64,000 nucleotides of DNA from contig JAKSGN010000043.1 in assembly GCA_024180945.1 (NCBI GenBank), forward strand, positions 372,001-436,000, read 5' to 3'. Shown in pieces: positions 61,370 to 64,000 of this stretch (position 1 is its first letter; the number at the start of each line of letters is the position of its first letter). The position numbers and the translations under genes were made by a program. The notes below the pieces were generated by a model. The model had not been told where the DNA came from and did no database searches. It worked only from the letters and a program-made list of their open reading frames with translations. The DNA is from Macrophomina tecta. Its lineage: Eukaryota; Ascomycota; Dothideomycetes; Botryosphaeriales; Botryosphaeriaceae.

Positions 61370-63085
61370 TATAGTTATTTATATAGTATATATTATACTG
61401 TCTTATTTTTTACGTACTTATTATACTCTTAGATAACTTTTTCTACTATTTTTCTTATTTAAAGAAAGTAGAAATATCTTATAAATTATTTTAAAATTCT
61501 TATTATTTCTAGATATTTATAAACTATAGACTTATAGTATTCCTCTATTAGTTATTTATATAGAGGTATTAGAATGTAGATTTTTTTATAAAATAGTATA
61601 TTACCTTAATAGTCTTAGACTAGATTAAGATTATTATATTTAAGAATATTTATATACTATAGTAGTTCTTAGAATAATAAATTATTATTATATTTTCTTT
61701 AGATAATTTACTTTTATATAGTAGTATTATCTTTTTTTATTTATTACTTCTTCTATAGTTTTATTAGATAATAGTATAGGTTTTTTATTTTATAGTTTCT
61801 TATTATCTTTAGGTTTCTATTCTAGTATTAGAATTCTTAGGGGCTTATTATTATTAATAGAGCTTTCTAGTCTTATAATAGATATTAGTATTTATTCTTT
61901 TTAAGGTATATTAAATTCTTTAGTAATATAAAAGTATTATTTAATAAACTGTTAATAGAAGTTAGTAAACTCTAAAAAGAACTTATACTTCTTTAATATT
62001 TCTTAGTCTAGGCTATTTTAAAATATCTTCTATTTTTTTAGATCTATAATTACTTTTCTCGGTTTAATAATAAAGTCTAGAAATTTAATCTTCTAGATAT
62101 AGAAGGTATATTTTTCTAGTTTAACTAAGAGATTATATTTAAGTAGTTTCTAGAAGACCTTAGATACGTATTCTTTATATTTTTTAAGGGGTTTTAAATA
62201 GATTAAAATATTATTAAGATAAGCTATATAGAATTAATCTAGATATTCTTATAGAATATAGTTAACGAGGGCTTAGAATATAGTAAAAGTATTAGTAAGT
62301 CTAAAAAATATTACTAAATATTTATATAGACTATATTAAATATAAAATATAGTTTTCTATTTATATTCTTCTTTAATTTAGATAAGGTAGTATCTATTTC
62401 GTAAATCTAGTTTAGTAAAAACCTATACTCTAAAGAGATAATTCCTAAGCTTATTAATATAAAATAGAAGATATTAGTCTTTAATAGTAATATTATTTAA
62501 GAATTTATAATCTATATAAAGATATAACTTATCTCTTAGTTTTACTATAAAAAGAATAGGAAATTCTACTAAGAACTAGAAGAATTAGATATATTCTTTC
62601 TTTAGTAATAGATTTAGGTATTCTCTTATTATTTATAGTTCTTTTTCTAATATTAGGTATAAGGGCCTAAATCGAGGTTTAGTATTAGATTTTAGATTAA
62701 TCTTATAATTCTATAATTAGTATTCTAGTAGTATATCTTTAATTTTTTCTCTAAAAATCTTCTTAAACTAGTAGTATTTCTTTAGAATACTATTTAGATA
62801 TTATTTATAAATTCTAGTAGGGTTATTTTCTTTTATAAGTATTAAGTAGTCTAGTTTCTCTTATCTAGTAGCGCTAATTTATCGGGTTTATTCTTTATTT
62901 ATAGTAGTAGGGCGATAATATATTATTTCTATTATTTATCTCTTCTTTTAAGTTCTTTCTAAGTTTATTTATAATATTAGGCTTATATAAGTAATTAGTT
63001 TAGCTATAGTTTATAGTTTTTATTCTAGTTTTTTCTAGTTTTATTTTTTAGACTTAAGGGTAATTTCTCTATTATTCTAATTATA

Positions 63086-64000
63086 ATGTATCCTATAAGC
63101 GAGCGTACTATATAAGCGAGTATACTACCTTACTAAATCTAACCTACTTTAAGTATAAATAACTCTATAACGTTCTATAAAATTGACTATTTCTAATAGG
63201 TACGCTATTTTATAGTAGTTTCCGCACCTTTTTAATATATACGAGAATTATATTTAGTTTCGCTGTACTGCCTATATTACTATTGTTTTCTCGCTAGTCC
63301 CTCCGATTGCGTACTACTTTGGCGCGTTTCCCGCGAAATCTGTTGGTTAATAGTAGCTTTATCGATTAAATACTACCCTTTTTAAACCGTAAGAGTTCCT
63401 CGCTTCTGAATTCGCTTTTTTTGCTACTTTTTACGTCGCGTTGCGGCCTCGTTTATTTTTTGAAGATTCGCGACTTCCGCCTGTAGAAGAATAGCCGAAT
63501 ACGCTATTATTTAAGCCCTCTTAGCAAGCTAGTTTAGCATATTATTAATTAGCGTTAGTAAGCTGTTTTAATGCTTTGTAATCCGGTTCCTAATAAGCTT
63601 AGTCTAAGAGGCTAATTTAGCTAGGTTATACGGTATTTAAGCGTTCTAAGTTATGGCCTTTACCTACGGGCGTGTTGGCGTCCGAAGCTTAATATCGAGC
63701 TTAGAAATCACGGCCTCTAGATCGAGCGGGACTAGTCCTACGCCTTGGAACCCGCCTACGATATTTTGCTGCGTAAATGCGGCTTCGAACGCCGTTTTAA
63801 ACGTAGGTAGAAACTTAAGCTTCGTGATATAGTTAATATAGAATCGTATTAGCTCTTTAACCTACTTTCTGTACGCCTTCTTAAGAGGCGTAAAATAGCC
63901 TATATCGAGCGGCTAGAGGAGATGCGATAAATACGTAGGTATATAGAGCGTAATAATCTTGCGTTCCTAGTAGAACGTGTCGAATTCGGCCGAATTATGG
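63086..64000 (-). mobile_element. Fot1/pogo-like transposon, RIP-mutated, copy 2 (cut by window end)
   Basis: Starts ATGTATCCTATAAGCGAG after a TA at 63084-63085, and follows 55258-56150 closely base by base with further C-to-T and G-to-A changes. Only the first 915 bp are in the window. Inserted in element 4. Confidence 0.88.

Larger units (their letters stand above)
57297..64000 (-). mobile_element. Element 4: Gypsy retrotransposon, minus strand, right end outside the window
   Basis: Starts at 57297 (TATTATACTATTAC, an LTR-like end) directly after CTATA in the integrase of element 3. The minus strand encodes Gypsy pol: RT at about 62140-62600 (KLYLYIDYKFLNNITIKD, VFTKLDLRNRYYLI, box YLNNILIY) and integrase, whose core (QLQLIIILTKPQKLVIIDFI) is interrupted by the Fot1 element at 59514. 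A Fot1-like element enters at 63086. Strong RIP. The second LTR is not visible, and element identity at the far right is unknown because of the window end. Confidence 0.7.

Overview
The window looks like nuclear DNA of a filamentous ascomycete (Pezizomycotina). Genes have many short introns (about 44-97 nt) with GT...CTRAY...AG signals. Two genes encode the fungal-specific rhodopsin-like 7TM family. The intergenic DNA is wrecked in the manner of repeat-induced point mutation (RIP): CpA and TpG are almost absent, TpA is in excess, CpG is partly kept, and old transposon frames carry TAG/TAA where Gln or Trp is expected. I cannot place the species.

Layout. 1-2935: RIP-degraded Gypsy copy. 2936-5400: GC-balanced island with a rhodopsin-like gene (six exons, one of 7 nt). 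5400-15250: AT-rich DNA with a solo LTR, two tandem repeats, an inverted repeat pair and a truncated Gypsy copy. 15251-16926: gag-only Copia-type element. 16927-30150: main gene island, holding an alcohol dehydrogenase relic, then four apparently intact genes (C2H2/fungal_trans regulator, glutathione S-transferase, 2-oxoglutarate/Fe(II) dioxygenase, MFS transporter), several unmutated LTR relics, and a second rhodopsin-like gene. 31044-64000: a nest of transposons, most with target-site duplications that give their order: a 611-bp solo LTR split by an 8.1-kb Gypsy (element 1); an older Gypsy of the same family (element 3) whose LTR is split by a 7.2-kb chromodomain Gypsy (element 2) and by a 799-bp solo LTR, and whose body is split by three further insertions; and a minus-strand Gypsy (element 4) carrying a nearly unmutated Fot1/pogo transposon and the start of a RIP-mutated relative.

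How the genes relate. The four-gene block (17990-25466) reads as a small co-regulated cluster: a regulator, a conjugating enzyme, an oxygenase and an exporter/importer. The oxygenase and transporter are divergent from a 454-bp promoter that holds two copies of AGGNGGAGCTCC; the GST promoter holds a third copy. The pathway substrate cannot be named from sequence.

Most unusual signal. Three of the Gypsy lineages carry readable antisense ORFs between the end of pol and the 3' LTR. Two of these (elements 1 and 4) look homologous, and the one in element 2 has an intron that joins in phase.
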